DNA from: Chrysopilus asiliformis
Lineage: Eukaryota; Arthropoda; Insecta; Diptera; Rhagionidae
Assembly: GCA_964034945.1 (NCBI GenBank)
Contig: OZ035962.1
Coordinates: forward strand, 106,278,034-106,342,033
Length of the DNA: 64,000 bases
Reading direction: 5' to 3'
Below are positions 45,601 through 58,510 of the stretch, one piece after another. How positions within the stretch are numbered: position 1 is the stretch's first letter; each line of letters begins with the position of its first letter. The position numbers were made by a program, and so were the translations under genes. The notes beneath the pieces are model-generated. The model had not been told where the DNA came from. It saw nothing but the letters and a program-made list of their open reading frames with translations, and ran no database searches.

Positions 45601-48600
45601 TTTCGGTCCTTCACCCAAAAAAAATTTGGTTCTGAGAGTTCTAGAACCCTTATCACAAGTTGAAAATTTCATTACATTTTTATTAACCGTTTTCAAGTTT
45701 TGTGGTAACAGAACTTAGATTTTCATACTAGTCGACTTAAAGCTTTAGCTAAAATGTGAGAATAATTAAAAATACGTATTTTTTCATAAGCAGACATATG
45801 CAGCAGCGAAACAAAGAGCCTAAAGACGATTTTCCCGAGCGCGGCGTATTTTTAGGGATGACAAATTTTGTCTTATCAGAGAAGATCACACAAAACTTTT
45901 CTGATAAATCTTGATAAAATAAATTTTGATAGATTTTTCTGTATTTCCTAAAGCACAACTACTAAAAGTGCTTTTTGTGCTCACACTACTATCTTGAAAA
46001 AGCGATTAGATCCGGAATATGAGATTTTTAATCTTTTGTTTCCTTGTGCGAATATAAACCATTCATGCTCCATCGACTCTCAAAGCAAATATACATATGT
46101 ATTTTCATCGATTTTTTAAATAAGTTCCACTCAAATGAAAAGCAGACGCTAAATTTAGAGACCAAAACCATCTCTGAAGCCGATATACGGTGGATACCAA
46201 CAAAAAAATCTCCGTATATGCAACGCACCACCACCGGTCCTGATGATGGTTAACATAAAAGAGCAATCCAGCTCATATAAATTCATATACATGTCACAAC
46301 CACATGTGCTCCCCTAACCTATTCATTCCCCTCTGGCGTTAAAACCATACCTATACTCTCATGTTTCTCAATTTTTGTCCCAATTCGAACGAAAAAAAAG
46401 TCCCAGTCGTCTTATTATCCATCCGTAGACGTTCAAACAAAATTTCAAAATTTATAGACGAAGAAACAATTTTTTATGCAAAGCCCTTCATCCAAGGCTC
46501 TTCTCGCATAGATGAACAGCACAAAAGCAAAAAAAAACCACACGGCAGCTTCAGGATTCAACTTCAATATCAAGTCAACTCCATCCTCCCACAACATTCG
46601 GCTTCCTTCTATACGTGGTCGGTGGTACATACGCCTTGACGTGTGTGGCGTATATACATATACGATATATGATGAATCCTAGAAACATTCATCGACGCAT
46701 TCATTACGTTTCCATTCATATTAATAATTTTTGGAGCCCCATCCCTTCGAATTACTGACTGAATGACTGAATACTGACTCGACAATGAGTGAAGGACTCA
46801 CACCGCCAACACAGGACCAAGAACACATCCAGGAATCTCACTGTTTCCGTATCAAAGTAAACCAAATCAGGGTGCTCCATGCATGACTCACATGTTATGT
46901 TGTCAGGGATGTGATCTGTCGTATATGAATATTCCAGCAGAATGGCAGCCGTTTTTTACACCCCACGGTCACCCATCCTGAGTCTGAATCTTTCAGTCGT
47001 TCTCCTATCCCAACTCAAGACTCCTTTCATGCGTTCCGTAATTCTTTCTTTGAGTTCCGATTTTTTTTTTTCTTTTTTTTTTTGGCAACTTCATGATGAA
47101 ATTTTCTTCTTTTTTTGTCTTTGCGCCCTTCCTATGCCATACATTTTAGTAGAAAATTTAATTACGCTTTTCTTTCACGCATAAACCCATCCGACATGTG
47201 GATGTTGTGTGTACCAGATATATTTTTTTTTCCTTTCAGACAACACGGATGAATATTCTAGGATATATTTTCGTGTTTACCTCACACTCTCGTGTCGCAC
47301 AATTTTTACATTTTTTTTCTTTCGGGACACAGCATAGTCTCCTGTGGGCTCCACAATTTATGATGTGTGTTTCCTCTCATTAAATTAGACGCAGCCCTCT
47401 GAATATTTTATGCGAATTTAAAGTCACACAAATCAAACTCAGTCGCTTCAACATTACCACAAAAAGGGGCGAGAGGAGCAAAGCAGGGGAACTCAGGTCG
47501 TTTTTCGTCCTGAAAAATAGAAAATGTTTCCTTCCTGGTCTCAAATCAGAACTGTGTCAAATCAGTTTTCAGAAGAAGATTCAATAATCGAACGAATGTC
47601 GCTTTAAGAGAACTGTAAAAGACTTTAAAAATGTTCTCATTTAAGATGAAAATTTCACTTTAATTGTGACAGGCACTAGTTTTGGTTATTGTTTTTAGTT
47701 AATCATTTGCAATTGATACTAAGGTACAGTATAAAATATTTAAAGTTAAGGAACAACCTGTGGTTATACAATAAAGTTCCTTTACACACATAATCAATGC
47801 AGATTCCAGAATACGGATTCCAGACTAGTTTCACTTCAAAGCCTTGCTAAAATTTAGGTCAATCAAATACTCGGAAGTTTTCCGCAGAAATCTTAAAAAT
47901 TTAAGTCCCTATGAGATTTACAATATTTGTGACCAACAAAAATAAAAAACAACAATTGTAAAACATCGTTAGAGCGTTAAAAAAAAGACTAAAAATTTGA
48001 TTTAAAAAAATTGATATTTACCTTTAATATTCTCTGACTTTTATCACATCTGTAAAAATTGGATTATTTGAAATTTTTAACGTTTGGTTGGATTGAATTT
48101 CTTGAAACCTGGCAGTTAATTTAATCAAATAACAAACAGGTATAAAATAATAAGGTTAATGTTTTGTAAATCTCCTTTGGAAAACATAATGTCATTATAT
48201 TTGTATATAAAATTATGTGACACAAAAATTCGTTGATATCTAGCTTTGCATAACATTTACATACACAAAAATTCAATTCATGCGCCATTTCATCCTCCTC
48301 CTCCTCCTCTCCAACAGAAAAGTGTGGTGAGAAAGGTTGATTTAATCAAAAACGTATTAAATTAATATAAGGAGTTTAAAATAGTGCGAGATGGATGTTG
48401 AAAAAAAATACAATTTGATGTTTTTTTTTATAAAAAAATGGGTTCGTAAAGACAAGATTTGGAGTTTTTGATTAAAATAGAAATAATAGATTTGTGAAGC
48501 CTACACCCTTAATGTATTGAAATGTTCCCAAATATATCTCAATTTTTTAAAATTTACCACTATAAAAATTAATTTTCGGAGCATTTTTACAAAATCACGA

Positions 48601-49990
48601 CCACATTAAAACAAACTTCAATCAACATTGCAAAAGGAAAAAAAAAATTGTTGCCTGAATCTCTTCCCTGAAAGCATATATTTTGTAAAAAAAAGTATTG
48701 AGAAAGATTAAAAATTAACGGCGAATCCTTAAAATCACTTTTCCCAAAGTTGAAACGCAACGAATCCCATTACTTGGAAATTAGAATGAGAATTTTTCCG
48801 AAAACAACCAAAAAAGCAAAGAGAAATCTAAAGTGGATAGGAAGAAAACGAAGATGATTTCCAAAAAGTAAAATTTATTGCGGTTGCAAAGAAAAGTTCA
48901 AATAGCAACTGTGAATGTACGTGCGACTAAAAAAGTAGGAAGGATACGATGGCATGGCATCGAATCTAACCGACTTATGCTGCCTACCCGCCCACCTGCG
49001 AGTCAGTTCCTGTAAAAATTAAAGAAAGAAAATAAAATTCTTAAATCCTTGGAATACACCTTCGCCGAGCCACAGACAGAAACAGAGTGAAGCGCAAAGT
49101 TAGTTAAATTAAAAGAGGAACGTCTGGCACAAGAAATTATTTATAGGAAGAGACCTGCAGAAACATGAGATACACACAGGAAAAGGAAAGACGATGTCTG
49201 GGCCTGGGTGTTAATACCATAAAACAATATAGGTATATAGCATACCGTCTAGATTCCTTTTCTTCTTTTTTTCGGATAAAAACGGGAAAGTGAAATGAAA
49301 AACACAAAAAAAAAAATGAAAAACAAAAAAAACGAAACAACAGTAGAAAAAAAGAACAGAAATTTCGCAAAGAAAAACTCACTCGAGTGTTTTGTAATAT
49401 TCGCCAGGAATAAATGAATTTATTCAGGAAAAATCTACCCGCCAAAAAAGCATAAACGCCAGGCCGCACCACCAGCCATTGCAAAAGTCAAACCACAGAG
49501 AAAAAATACAAAACATTGGCCCCGACCGACGACTTCAGGATAAAAGAAATCTATCAAAGAAAAAAATTAAATATAGAAGATTGTACGTAAATTCAGCTAA
49601 GCTATCGTGAAAACATCGTCGTTGTCATAAACGGAAGTTAGGACATCAAGAAAATTCTACGAACTCATGCTGAAATTTCCTCTGGGACGACTGAATATGT
49701 CTAATGACGATATTCTTTTAAAAGAAAATATTGGATCTAGAATTATTTTCACTTATGGAAATTAGCACCTGAAGCGTATATTGAAGAAGTAAAGAAACAT
49801 TCTACTAATTATAAAGAAACTCAAGAAAATATACGATGCTACAAGCTTCCTACCCAACAGCCAAGGTTTTCTCCACATCATATCGTTTTAAGTTTAACAG
49901 CTCCTAGAATTTTCCTCGAGAAGCTTGTAGTTAGGATAGAGTTACCACATGTAAAATTTTATATCAATTCAACTAAAGGAATTTCGTTTG
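45601..49990. other. No gene recognised
   Basis: 46.0-47.5 kb is mid-GC with unsupported opposed frames; 47.5-49.0 kb is AT-rich, with a (CCT)n patch near 48292-48309. 49.0-49.7 kb is A-rich on the plus strand. GATC is rare here, in contrast to 7.7-13.2 kb. Confidence 0.5.
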
Positions 49991-49992
49991 TA

Positions 49993-50979
49993 GGGTAACT
50001 CACGTATAGATGCCCCACATTTTGACTTTGCTATATTTCACAATGAAGAAAGACATTTTCGATTTTTTTTTTATTTTTAAATATTAGTCTGTACACTTAT
50101 CTACAATTTCAGCCGAAAAAAACTTACATTATGTTTTTCTTTTACTGTGATAAAAATGTTTTTGTTAGTCTCTACTTTTTGGGATAGATGCCCAACCTAT
50201 GGGGTGGACGCCCAACATGACAAATGTGCATGTGGGATAGATGCCTTTGAGGAAAAAAAACATTTTATTAAGTTATAACAAAATTTTATTATGCATTTTA
50301 ATTCATTTACATGCATATATGTCTATCCAATATACACATACTGCAATATAAAAAAATTTAATTAAATAATAAAGAAAAAAATAACAAAATTCAGTGTCTT
50401 TCGGGAGGAAATCGAACGGCCTCTAATTTCTGAATATGACGCACGAGCCGTTTTTCAATTTCGAATCCAAGGATAGGATGTTTACCTATAATAAATAAGT
50501 ATTTTCAATGAATGTGGGAAAGCAAATAGGTATATATTATTACCTAGAGTTAATTTGCCCCTAAGGTCAACTATCCCTTTAAAAAAGAAGGCGTCTGTCC
50601 TTTTCATACCGGATAGATGCCCCAATTATTTAATAAATTAAATGTGGATAAAAAGAAAAAAAAAATTTTTTTCACAAACACTAAACACTCCATTTGACAC
50701 ATAAAAAATAAAAAAATATATACATACTTCTTTAAGCAAAAGTTCCAAGAGTTTTTGTGCAGCTCAAAATAAGTTTTTGGAGTTTTCCCTTGTTCGAAAA
50801 CAAAAATGGCCAATTATCCCGCAACACGCCCGACTCTCGCGAATTTTAACAACGCACTGAAGTTTCATTGAGCAAACACTTGATATGTAGGATATGACAT
50901 GTTCCGTTTTGTTTCGTTAAGTACGAGTTTTTAACAGTGAGGCATCTATCCTAGTGGGGCATCTATACGTGACTTACCC
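49993..50979 (-). mobile_element. 987-bp TA-flanked non-autonomous transposon, copy 2 (inverted)
   Basis: Begins GGGTAACTCACGTATAGATG and ends CATCTATACGTGACTTACCC, flanked by TA (49991-49992 and 50980-50981). It is the reverse complement of the element at 21523-22511, with only a handful of differences by eye (for example ACAAGAGAAAAC versus ACAAGGGAAAAC). Near-identity indicates recent transposition. It has the same internal ATAGATGCC words and the same poly-T driven pseudo-ORF. Confidence 0.9.
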
Positions 50980-51519
50980 TATGATTTAACTTCCGTTGTG
51001 AATTTTTTTTAAGAAATAGTCTTCAAAAATAAATGAAAAATGATTTCAAAATATCTGATATGAACAGCACATGACTTTCTTATACAAAATTTACGTTCCA
51101 ATATTACACTTTAACCCGACAAGTAAAATATTAGCTTATACAAAAATTCTTACAAAATATGAAATATCTCGATAAGGGTAAAAGATATCGATTTGTTGCA
51201 AAAAGCAAAAATATAGAGAATTTTAATATCTTCAATTCTTCCCTTCACTGTTTTTCGAAAAATCGTTACTTTGCAAACAATTCGCAAAAATCTTTTTTTT
51301 ACATTTTATTGAAAATGTTTCAATGACGGTAAAGGATAATGCATAAATGAAGAAGACAATACTGTGAAGAATGCTATTCTCGTTTATTCATCTTATCAGC
51401 AAAAAGCGTTTTTTCGAAAGATATGCAGTTTTAGCAAAAGACAAAATGTAAGAAATTTTATTGGCTCCAACTTTTTTCCAATAAAACTACTGAAAAACGC
51501 GTAGTTTCGAACTTCCGGT

Positions 51520-51735
51520 TAACAGATTTCCACCAGGATCGTCCCATTCCAGGACCGAACATCAAATTTCATGGCTCTACCCAAGGAGCACAAAAGGTCG
51601 TAAAGTGGTCGTCGTGACTTTAGTTTCGTGACTGTATGGTTGCGACGACCACTTTACGACCATTTTTGCTACTTGGGATAGCTCTATTAGTTTTTGAGAA
51701 ATCTTGTACACAGACTGACAGACAGAAAGACAACT
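51520..51735 (+). repeat. Repeat fragment with 19-bp-arm hairpin and GACA tail
   Basis: A hairpin has arms GGTCGTAAAGTGGTCGTCG at 51596-51614 and its complement at 51643-51661, then TTTTTGAGAAATCTTGTACA and a short CAGACTGACAGACAGA tail (51711-51731). The upstream wording (AACATCAAATTTCATGGCTC) is like other GACA-tailed repeats. No coding content. Confidence 0.6.
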
Positions 51736-54072
51736 TTGTAATAATGCTCCAATCGGTTCAGGAGTGCTCGGGAAATGTTTTAAGCAATATTTAGAGGTCA
51801 AAGTTTTTCATGAGTAAAATACTTTATTACACTTCGTATAAAAAAGTAAAAAAGAGGTACGACGTTACAAGCCCACATAGATTCGTTCACGTGCCGGGAT
51901 GCCGTGGAAAAATATATTTAACCATTTCACTCCGATGGATTTTTTTTATTTCCTCAAGAATTCAATCTACCAGAATGGACCAAACATGATTACAGAGTTT
52001 AAAAAAAAATGAAAAGGAATAACCAACGTAAACGGGTTATTCCTTTACGTCTTACATTATCTCACATTCCCTCAGTCACCCAACCCCCCTATAACCGCAA
52101 ATTTGTGATGAATTTTGTCGAGAACCCTAAACTAAACTAAAAGCAGTTTATTTAATACGTCACACATTTAGGAAGAGGCTTGTAATATGAAACTCGACGC
52201 AAGAAATTGCGGAAAATCCTGCCAGCGGGGAAAGGGTAGATGTAAGAATGCCAAATTAAGCTTGATGTATTTTATGGACAGTTTGTATTCAAATATTCAT
52301 TTTTTGTTTCAATTTATTTCTATATGGAAACCCTAAATAAATCACGCTCAACATATGCAAGTGTAAGGGTACTCATGTTTTATTCTTAAAAATACTCGTA
52401 TACTCACATGTGAACATAAATCAACTTAAAGTGAATAGAGCCGTAATGAATGTGGTTTTTTCACGAAAATTGTTTTGCCATTAGAACACAACTGTTGCCC
52501 CCATACCGCCAACCCATCCAGCTGAAAATTTTAAAACGTTGCTCTGCAGAAAAATAAAGTCCTACCCCACTATATTACGGATCAGGACCAGGGACCAAGT
52601 AAATTTAGTGCTCCTTCAGAAGAGTTCTTCTTACCAAAAAATGTATATGAATAAAAGTGAAAAGAATCATAATGAAAAACAAAAAAAAATAAATAAACCG
52701 ACGAAAATCTGAAAATTTGCACAAGAAGTGGTCTCCAACAACACAACATATGTCTATGACTAGCAAAAGTAGTCCCAGTATTTATTACATTCGCATATAC
52801 AAAGAGTTTTTCAGGTACCACCCGGATGGATGGCATTAAATTTTCGTATATTTAGGGGATACGACGACAATGTGAGTAAACAGAGACACCGCATGTACGT
52901 TTACTTACATATGGGATTCGGGAGCTGTGACGGTTCTACTCTGAAGCTTCTCGTTTTTTTTTGGCAACAAAACTTTTACGATTCCACAAAAGCAAAGAAA
53001 CAAAACCAATTCGGGGGTTTTTTCTGCCTGCCTAATAGTGGCTGGAATTTCTCAAGGGTTGAATAAATCTCAAACCTCTGCCACACGTCCTCCCCCGAAA
53101 AACCCGACAAATTTCCTGCCTTGCAGAACAACGTACGACGAGTATATTTCATATACGACTGCAACTTCTTAGTCCTTCAGGATGAGAACCCTCCGTCGCC
53201 GCTGTAATCGTGTGCAAATGATGTTTTAATTTTTGTAAACTTCTTCATATATTTTTTACAGTATATGCACATGAATCAAATAATGTAGGTGAATAGACGA
53301 AAACCCGACGATTGAGTAACCAGGGGATGTAGGGATGTCGAGGGACGCGTCAAAACAACCTACTGCCCGTTTACATATCTGCATATGTACAAACTTTTCA
53401 TGGTTTTATGCCAGAATATTCCAAATGTTGAAGTACTCGTATATACTTAGTGAATGCCAGTTTATGTTACTCATTACTCATTATGCTGTATGGAATGCCT
53501 TGCTTATAAAGGAATATATCGTCGTCGTGCCAGGATCAAGTTCAAGTAAGTTGAATCAAGAACAATACAATTGAGCTAGTATTCAACTTTTGGTATCGCA
53601 TTATAATCATTCAAAAAAACTCACACAACTTTTTTTCGTTGTTAGTTCTCAAACAATTTGTGTTACATTGGTAACAAATGCAACTATTGTATTCTATTCG
53701 CTTAGTTCAAAAACAAATATTTAAGAGCAAAATCGTTTATACCATTGCATTTGATTTCATATTAGCTCATGTTGTATTGTTTGAATAAAGCCAAAGAAAA
53801 AAATATGCAATTGCCAGGGCCCGTCGTTTAATACTCTAAAATCATAGGAATTTAAACCGTATTCCATGTCCAAAACATTCAATTTGCATCTCCGAATCAC
53901 ATATCTGTATGTCCTCTAATATCTCAAATTTCCTACCTGTAAATATGGTTATTATTATTATTATTACATACTATGTAACCAAAACATGTAATAAATATAA
54001 ATACCTTCGTTGTTATTCATTGTATTGTAAGTTTTGAAACTGCATATGTCAAAATCAGACAGATTTTGACTA
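51736..54072. other. No gene recognised
   Basis: 52.4-53.6 kb is mid-GC with short unsupported frames on both strands (52582-52836, 52830-53066, 53335-53574). An isolated CAGGGCCCGTCG word at about 53817 resembles the hAT-like end at 7047 without a partner. Confidence 0.5.
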
Positions 54073-54193
54073 CTTTTGTAGTTTATTTTATAGGAAGCGT
54101 ACGTCAGTTCAACTACATCTACCAAAGCGACACCTGGCGACGAACGCTTCCTATAAAATAAACTACAAAAGCGACATCTGGTGACGTACGCTT
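54073..54193. repeat. Fold-back with repeated GCGACAYCTGGYGACG motif
   Basis: Arms 54073-54100 and 54144-54171 (CTTTTGTAGTTTATTTTATA followed by GGAAGCGT, and its complement) enclose and adjoin two direct copies of AAAGCGACAYCTGGYGACG (54124 and 54168), 44 bp apart. The repeated word resembles the CTCF-type core GCGCCAYCTGGTGG, with C to A changes at important positions, so binding is only a possibility. It may be a small mobile element. Confidence 0.65.
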
Positions 54194-54519
54194 TTTTTTG
54201 TTCTCTCTCTTTCTTACCAAGCCTTTGTTATATAAGTGTGTCCCTACATTTTATCGCAACTAAAATATCCTGGCAATGGGAAGAGCCCTTAACTCTGACC
54301 TTACAGAGGTGTCTGTAAGCCAGCTAGCGGTCAGAGTTAACCTATCTAAGGTCAACTCGTGCAGCTCCCAATGCCCTACTTCACCTGCTGGTGGCTTAAT
54401 TTCAGAATTTCTCCGACCACAGGTCGACTCAGTTTTACTTGCCCACATGCAGGCGAACGCGCGCCTGGCGGAGGCCAATTACGCCGTATGTAGGTCGTCG
54501 AGTTAGCCTCAATTTTTCT

Positions 54520-54625
54520 GAGTGTATATGGATGGGTTATGTAAAATAATATTCTAAACACATTTCGTCTTCGTAAATTTTCCGATATGATGTACCGTTT
54601 CCGAGGAAATCGCAAAAAAAGTACA
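54520..54625 (+). repeat. Diverged family A core fragment
   Basis: Shares ATGGATGGGTTATGTAAAAT, TATTCTAAACACATTTCGTC and GATGTACCGTTTCCGAG wording with the fragments at 10385-10640 and the cores of copies 1 and 2. No inverted ends or GACA tract. Confidence 0.5.
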
Positions 54626-56084
54626 ATATATTACAATTATTATTGGCGAAAAAAATCTCATCGTTTATTCACTTGTTAAAATGCAAGTGTTGTAAAATTT
54701 AAGAAAAAATACCTGGAAAGGTCGGAAATACAGATATTTATTATAATTTTTGGGATAAAAAAATTTGGGAAAGTGGTTTTTTTGACAAATTTTGTCAAGT
54801 TTGACCAAAAGCGAGAAAATCTAAAGCTAAATACCAATTTTCGTCAATATAAAAGTATTTTGAGAATTGAATAAAATAATTGTTTGATATATGTATATGA
54901 AAAACGTTTCGCTCTTTAATCAGCTTTAAGTTCACGAAAATTTGTCTCCACAATAAACTTAAGCCCTTATCGTTTCTGGCAGGGTCAACACTTAATTAAT
55001 CAAATAACCGAAACAAACCGAGAATACTCACCCTTTTGTTAGCTCCAATATCCAGTTGTAAAGCAAACCTTCGAGGACCGAAGATGACCATAACTCAAGA
55101 CAGAAATCTCAAATGACATACACAACATATGTCAGCTCTCAAGCGACAGTAAAACAAATCCAATCCTGTCTGGAAAATTATTAAAATCCTCCAACTCTTA
55201 AGTCCGATCCGGCAAACATCCTTGTACTGATGACTTGTAGCCCATAAAGGGGTCGAACGAAATCGTAAACGAGCACAAATTACCATCATATGTGACGTGA
55301 CAAGAAATCCTCATTTGAATACGGCAAATAATTTATAGCGATTCTCACTTCGACCACCGCCAATGCCACCCCCTCCACCCCGCAGTTCTTTAACTTTTGA
55401 AAAGTACATTTCTTGTTATGTTGGATGGCATTTCCTAAACCTTAGAACACACTCTGGAATATAAGAACCTTTTTCCACTCATACCACATTCACATTGGCT
55501 TACTTTACAGCATATTGGGCAGACTGTGAGTCTGTGGATAAGACGATAAGCGTTCTCTTAACGTTGATCCCAAATAGTGGCGTCATACCACACAGCCAGA
55601 ACGCCTTAATGTGTTGGCCAGAAGCACTTGTCGTCAATTCTGACTTTTGCATGCCGTAAGGATAACCGAGCGACCGACCAACCGACCGACCGACACTACT
55701 TAGCAAGCTTCCACACAAGGGTCAAGGGGTATTTAAATTATTCACCAAGACAAATGGGCTCTGTCCCTTTTATATCATATCGATTTACTTTTGCCGTTCA
55801 ATAAACAACATACGTCTTCGGCATTATGTCTACCTTTGCTATATATATCTAGAAAGGAATTTAAACGAAAAATAATCTATTTTGCCTGAAAGGGTTAAGA
55901 ATTTGTATTACAAGCAGTTGCTAAAAATATCGGCAAAGTTTTTTTTCGAAGATTATTTTGTTTGAAATAAAACAATAATCCCAAAGTTTTCTTTGATTGA
56001 ATATGATTCGAAAATTAGCCTAAACAGAATTTATTTTCTAAACAAAACATAAAACATCTACACTTGCCCGGGGTTTTCTTAAAT
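54626..56084. other. No gene recognised
   Basis: AT-rich then mid-GC spacer. A (GACC)n patch lies at 55672-55695. Short frames at 55095-55289 and 55500-55718 are unsupported. Confidence 0.5.
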
Positions 56085-56225
56085 ATATTCCAATCAGCAT
56101 CTAATGTATGGGACAGTTATGTAAACTCATATTTCAAATACATTTTTGCAATATATTTTTTTATGAAATGAGTAATTTTTGTGAGATATTCAGAAAAATA
56201 TCTCGTACACTAAAGAAAGGAGGAA
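56085..56225 (+). repeat. Diverged family A core fragment
   Basis: ATATTCCAATCAGCATCTAA, then TGTATGGGACAGTTATGTAA and TTTGTGAGATATTCAGAAAA match the order of blocks in the family A core at 5910-6000. No ends are preserved. Confidence 0.5.
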
Positions 56226-58407
56226 AATAGTTGTCCGATTGAACTTACATGTATTGGGAAGAATTGATTTATTAAGTTGAGCTTCCGTAAATTCTAAATG
56301 AATTTAATACGATATGAAGAGCCTTTAGGAAGACAAATATCTTTCTGGAAAACTTATGATATTCCCAGTATATCTACAGATATTCTCAACCGGTCTCGGT
56401 CTGGAAGATTTTTGCCATTTTCCTAAGACATCATCGTTGCACCCTTGTCAAAGTAAACTTTATCTTAGGACATGTAAACTGACACTATCAGTCCATAAGG
56501 GTTCATATATCGATATTAAACTTAATAATACTCACAATATGTTAGCGAATATTCTGTGAAATCATCCTAATTTGACCGCAACTAATGTGAATTCATATAT
56601 TATTAGTGAAGGTCCTTCCATTGATAACATTTGAGAGAGGATTAAGAAAATACATGTTTCGCCCAACCACTATTTTATCGCAATAACTTTCAAAGACGTC
56701 GTCATTGTTCGTTTGATGGCTTGTAAAGATGGAAATCTAACTGGAATATACCTTGATGGGTATACCTTTAATCTATCTATGAGCAGCCAAAAAGGGAAAT
56801 CGGATCTCCAGACGACCACAATGTCTAATTGCTTAATTAGCATACGGTCCTGACATACACTCTCTATTACCGTTCAGCATGCAGGACGCTATTTGCCAAG
56901 AGGGCGCGTTTTGTTTATGTGTGATTACAGACATCGTCCTCGCACCAAAAAGAAAATCCAACATGAAGAAGTTTGTCTTAGCTATGGATTGACAAGTTCC
57001 CCATAGTTTCCCCATCATTTTATTTCTTCAGGATATCTAGACGTTCCTGCAATGTACATTTATTCTGTTTGCATAGCTGGCGGGACGTGAAGGGGGTCTT
57101 CAAAATAAAAAGAGTGACTTTAATTTGAAGACAAATTAAACGGAAAAGTAATAGACACCCGGCAGTGCCTTAATTGCTTTTTTGATATTCACGCATACGT
57201 GAAACATTTCACCTTTATAACACTTTGACTTTGACATATTCCTGGCGAAATTGATTAGAAGAATACTTCGATATACCAAAATTCTCTTTTTTAATTTGTT
57301 TGCACAGGGTGTGCCCAAACTCCAATAGTTTCCTTCTTTTCATGTCATCGACAAACAAAAATTTCCCTTGATTGCCTTCTTTTGATATTATTTTTCCTTT
57401 CTTTTGAAACATACATATATAAAAGAAGATAGCTGATACTGCCTATAAATATGTACTTTTCGACAAACTTTTCTGTTGTCTTTAAAACACGACCAATTCG
57501 AAATTAATTTCACTTTGCATTCAATAAGTTTAAGGGGAATTTGCTTATACTTTTAGTAAAAATTAATCGATTTTTTTGCTTATCGAATTTTGTTCTCTTT
57601 GAAAATATTTCCTCGGTAGTATGACGCCGGTATTTCCGCTCCAATTGAAGCTTTTTTTATGTTTTTGCTAAAACCGATTGTTTTTGAGAAAAATGCAAAG
57701 TTTATCTGCCTCTTAATCTGTAGACACGAAAATTCCAAACTTCTCCCCAAATTTTTAGCATTTTCACTGAGGGAAAAGAGTTTACTTGAGTCAAGTCAAT
57801 TTTTAAATATTTAAAATCAAACTTATAGTTTGGCTACTAAAGGCAAATCTTTTCTATAAAGAAAAAATGTGTTTCTATTTTTAACAATAGACATGCGATG
57901 GGAAATATTAACATTTCATGATTTTATCAGATTAAACTGCTCATTAGTGCAAATTTTAATTTTTGAACGAATGCTTAATTATTTTACTTAGACAATCGGG
58001 AATCGACCATCTCACAAGTCTGACGTCATTACCAATTACTTCCACGAGACTAAAGTAGAATCGGTACTTAAAACGGGCGGCATATGTGACTGTATATCTA
58101 ATTTAACTCCTAGTGACAAACAAATTTGATGAATTTACCCTGAGCAACATTTAAATAAAAATGTGATTTTTTGAGACAAACAGTAAATTAAATTTTTTAT
58201 CTGTCGAACGAAAACTTTTTCTTTGGTTAAGCTTTTTGCGGTATATCGTAATAGAGTTTGACCTTTATAGAGAAAGTTTGATTACAGGAGAGTTAAACTT
58301 TCTTAAAACAGGCCATTTCGTTCAAAAGTGTCTTTTTTAAACACAAACCATTTTCTAGTTTACTGCTGCGGATATTGTGCATGGTACACAGCGATGAACT
58401 TTGGTTA
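56226..58407. other. No supported gene; one coding-like frame
   Basis: The minus-strand frame 57412-57215 (65 codons) has balanced composition, including GNQGKFLFVDDMKRRKLLEF, and is followed in another frame by a second 60-codon frame (57318-57136), which could mean a decayed gene. I cannot assign a family and there is no poly(A) or splice evidence. The rest is AT-rich spacer. Confidence 0.35.
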
Positions 58408-58510
58408 GCAGAGAGAAAGTTTGACTGGCAGAGAGAAAGTTTGCCTGGCAGAGAGAAAGTTTGCCTGGGCAGAGAGAAAGTTTGCCTGGGCAGAGAGAAC
58501 GTTTGCCTCT
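58408..58510 (+). repeat. 20/21-bp minisatellite, about five units
   Basis: Units begin at 58408, 58428, 58448, 58469 and 58490. Each reads GCAGAGAGAAAGTTTGCCTG, with one extra G in the last full units. The open frames on both strands across it (for example 58293-58556 minus) are by-products of the tandem array. Confidence 0.9.

Noticed and set aside
54276..54506. 76-codon frame in a small GC-rich island, resembling a retroelement gag piece
   Set aside because: No motif supports this; frames are open on both strands, so the GC-rich composition alone may explain it.
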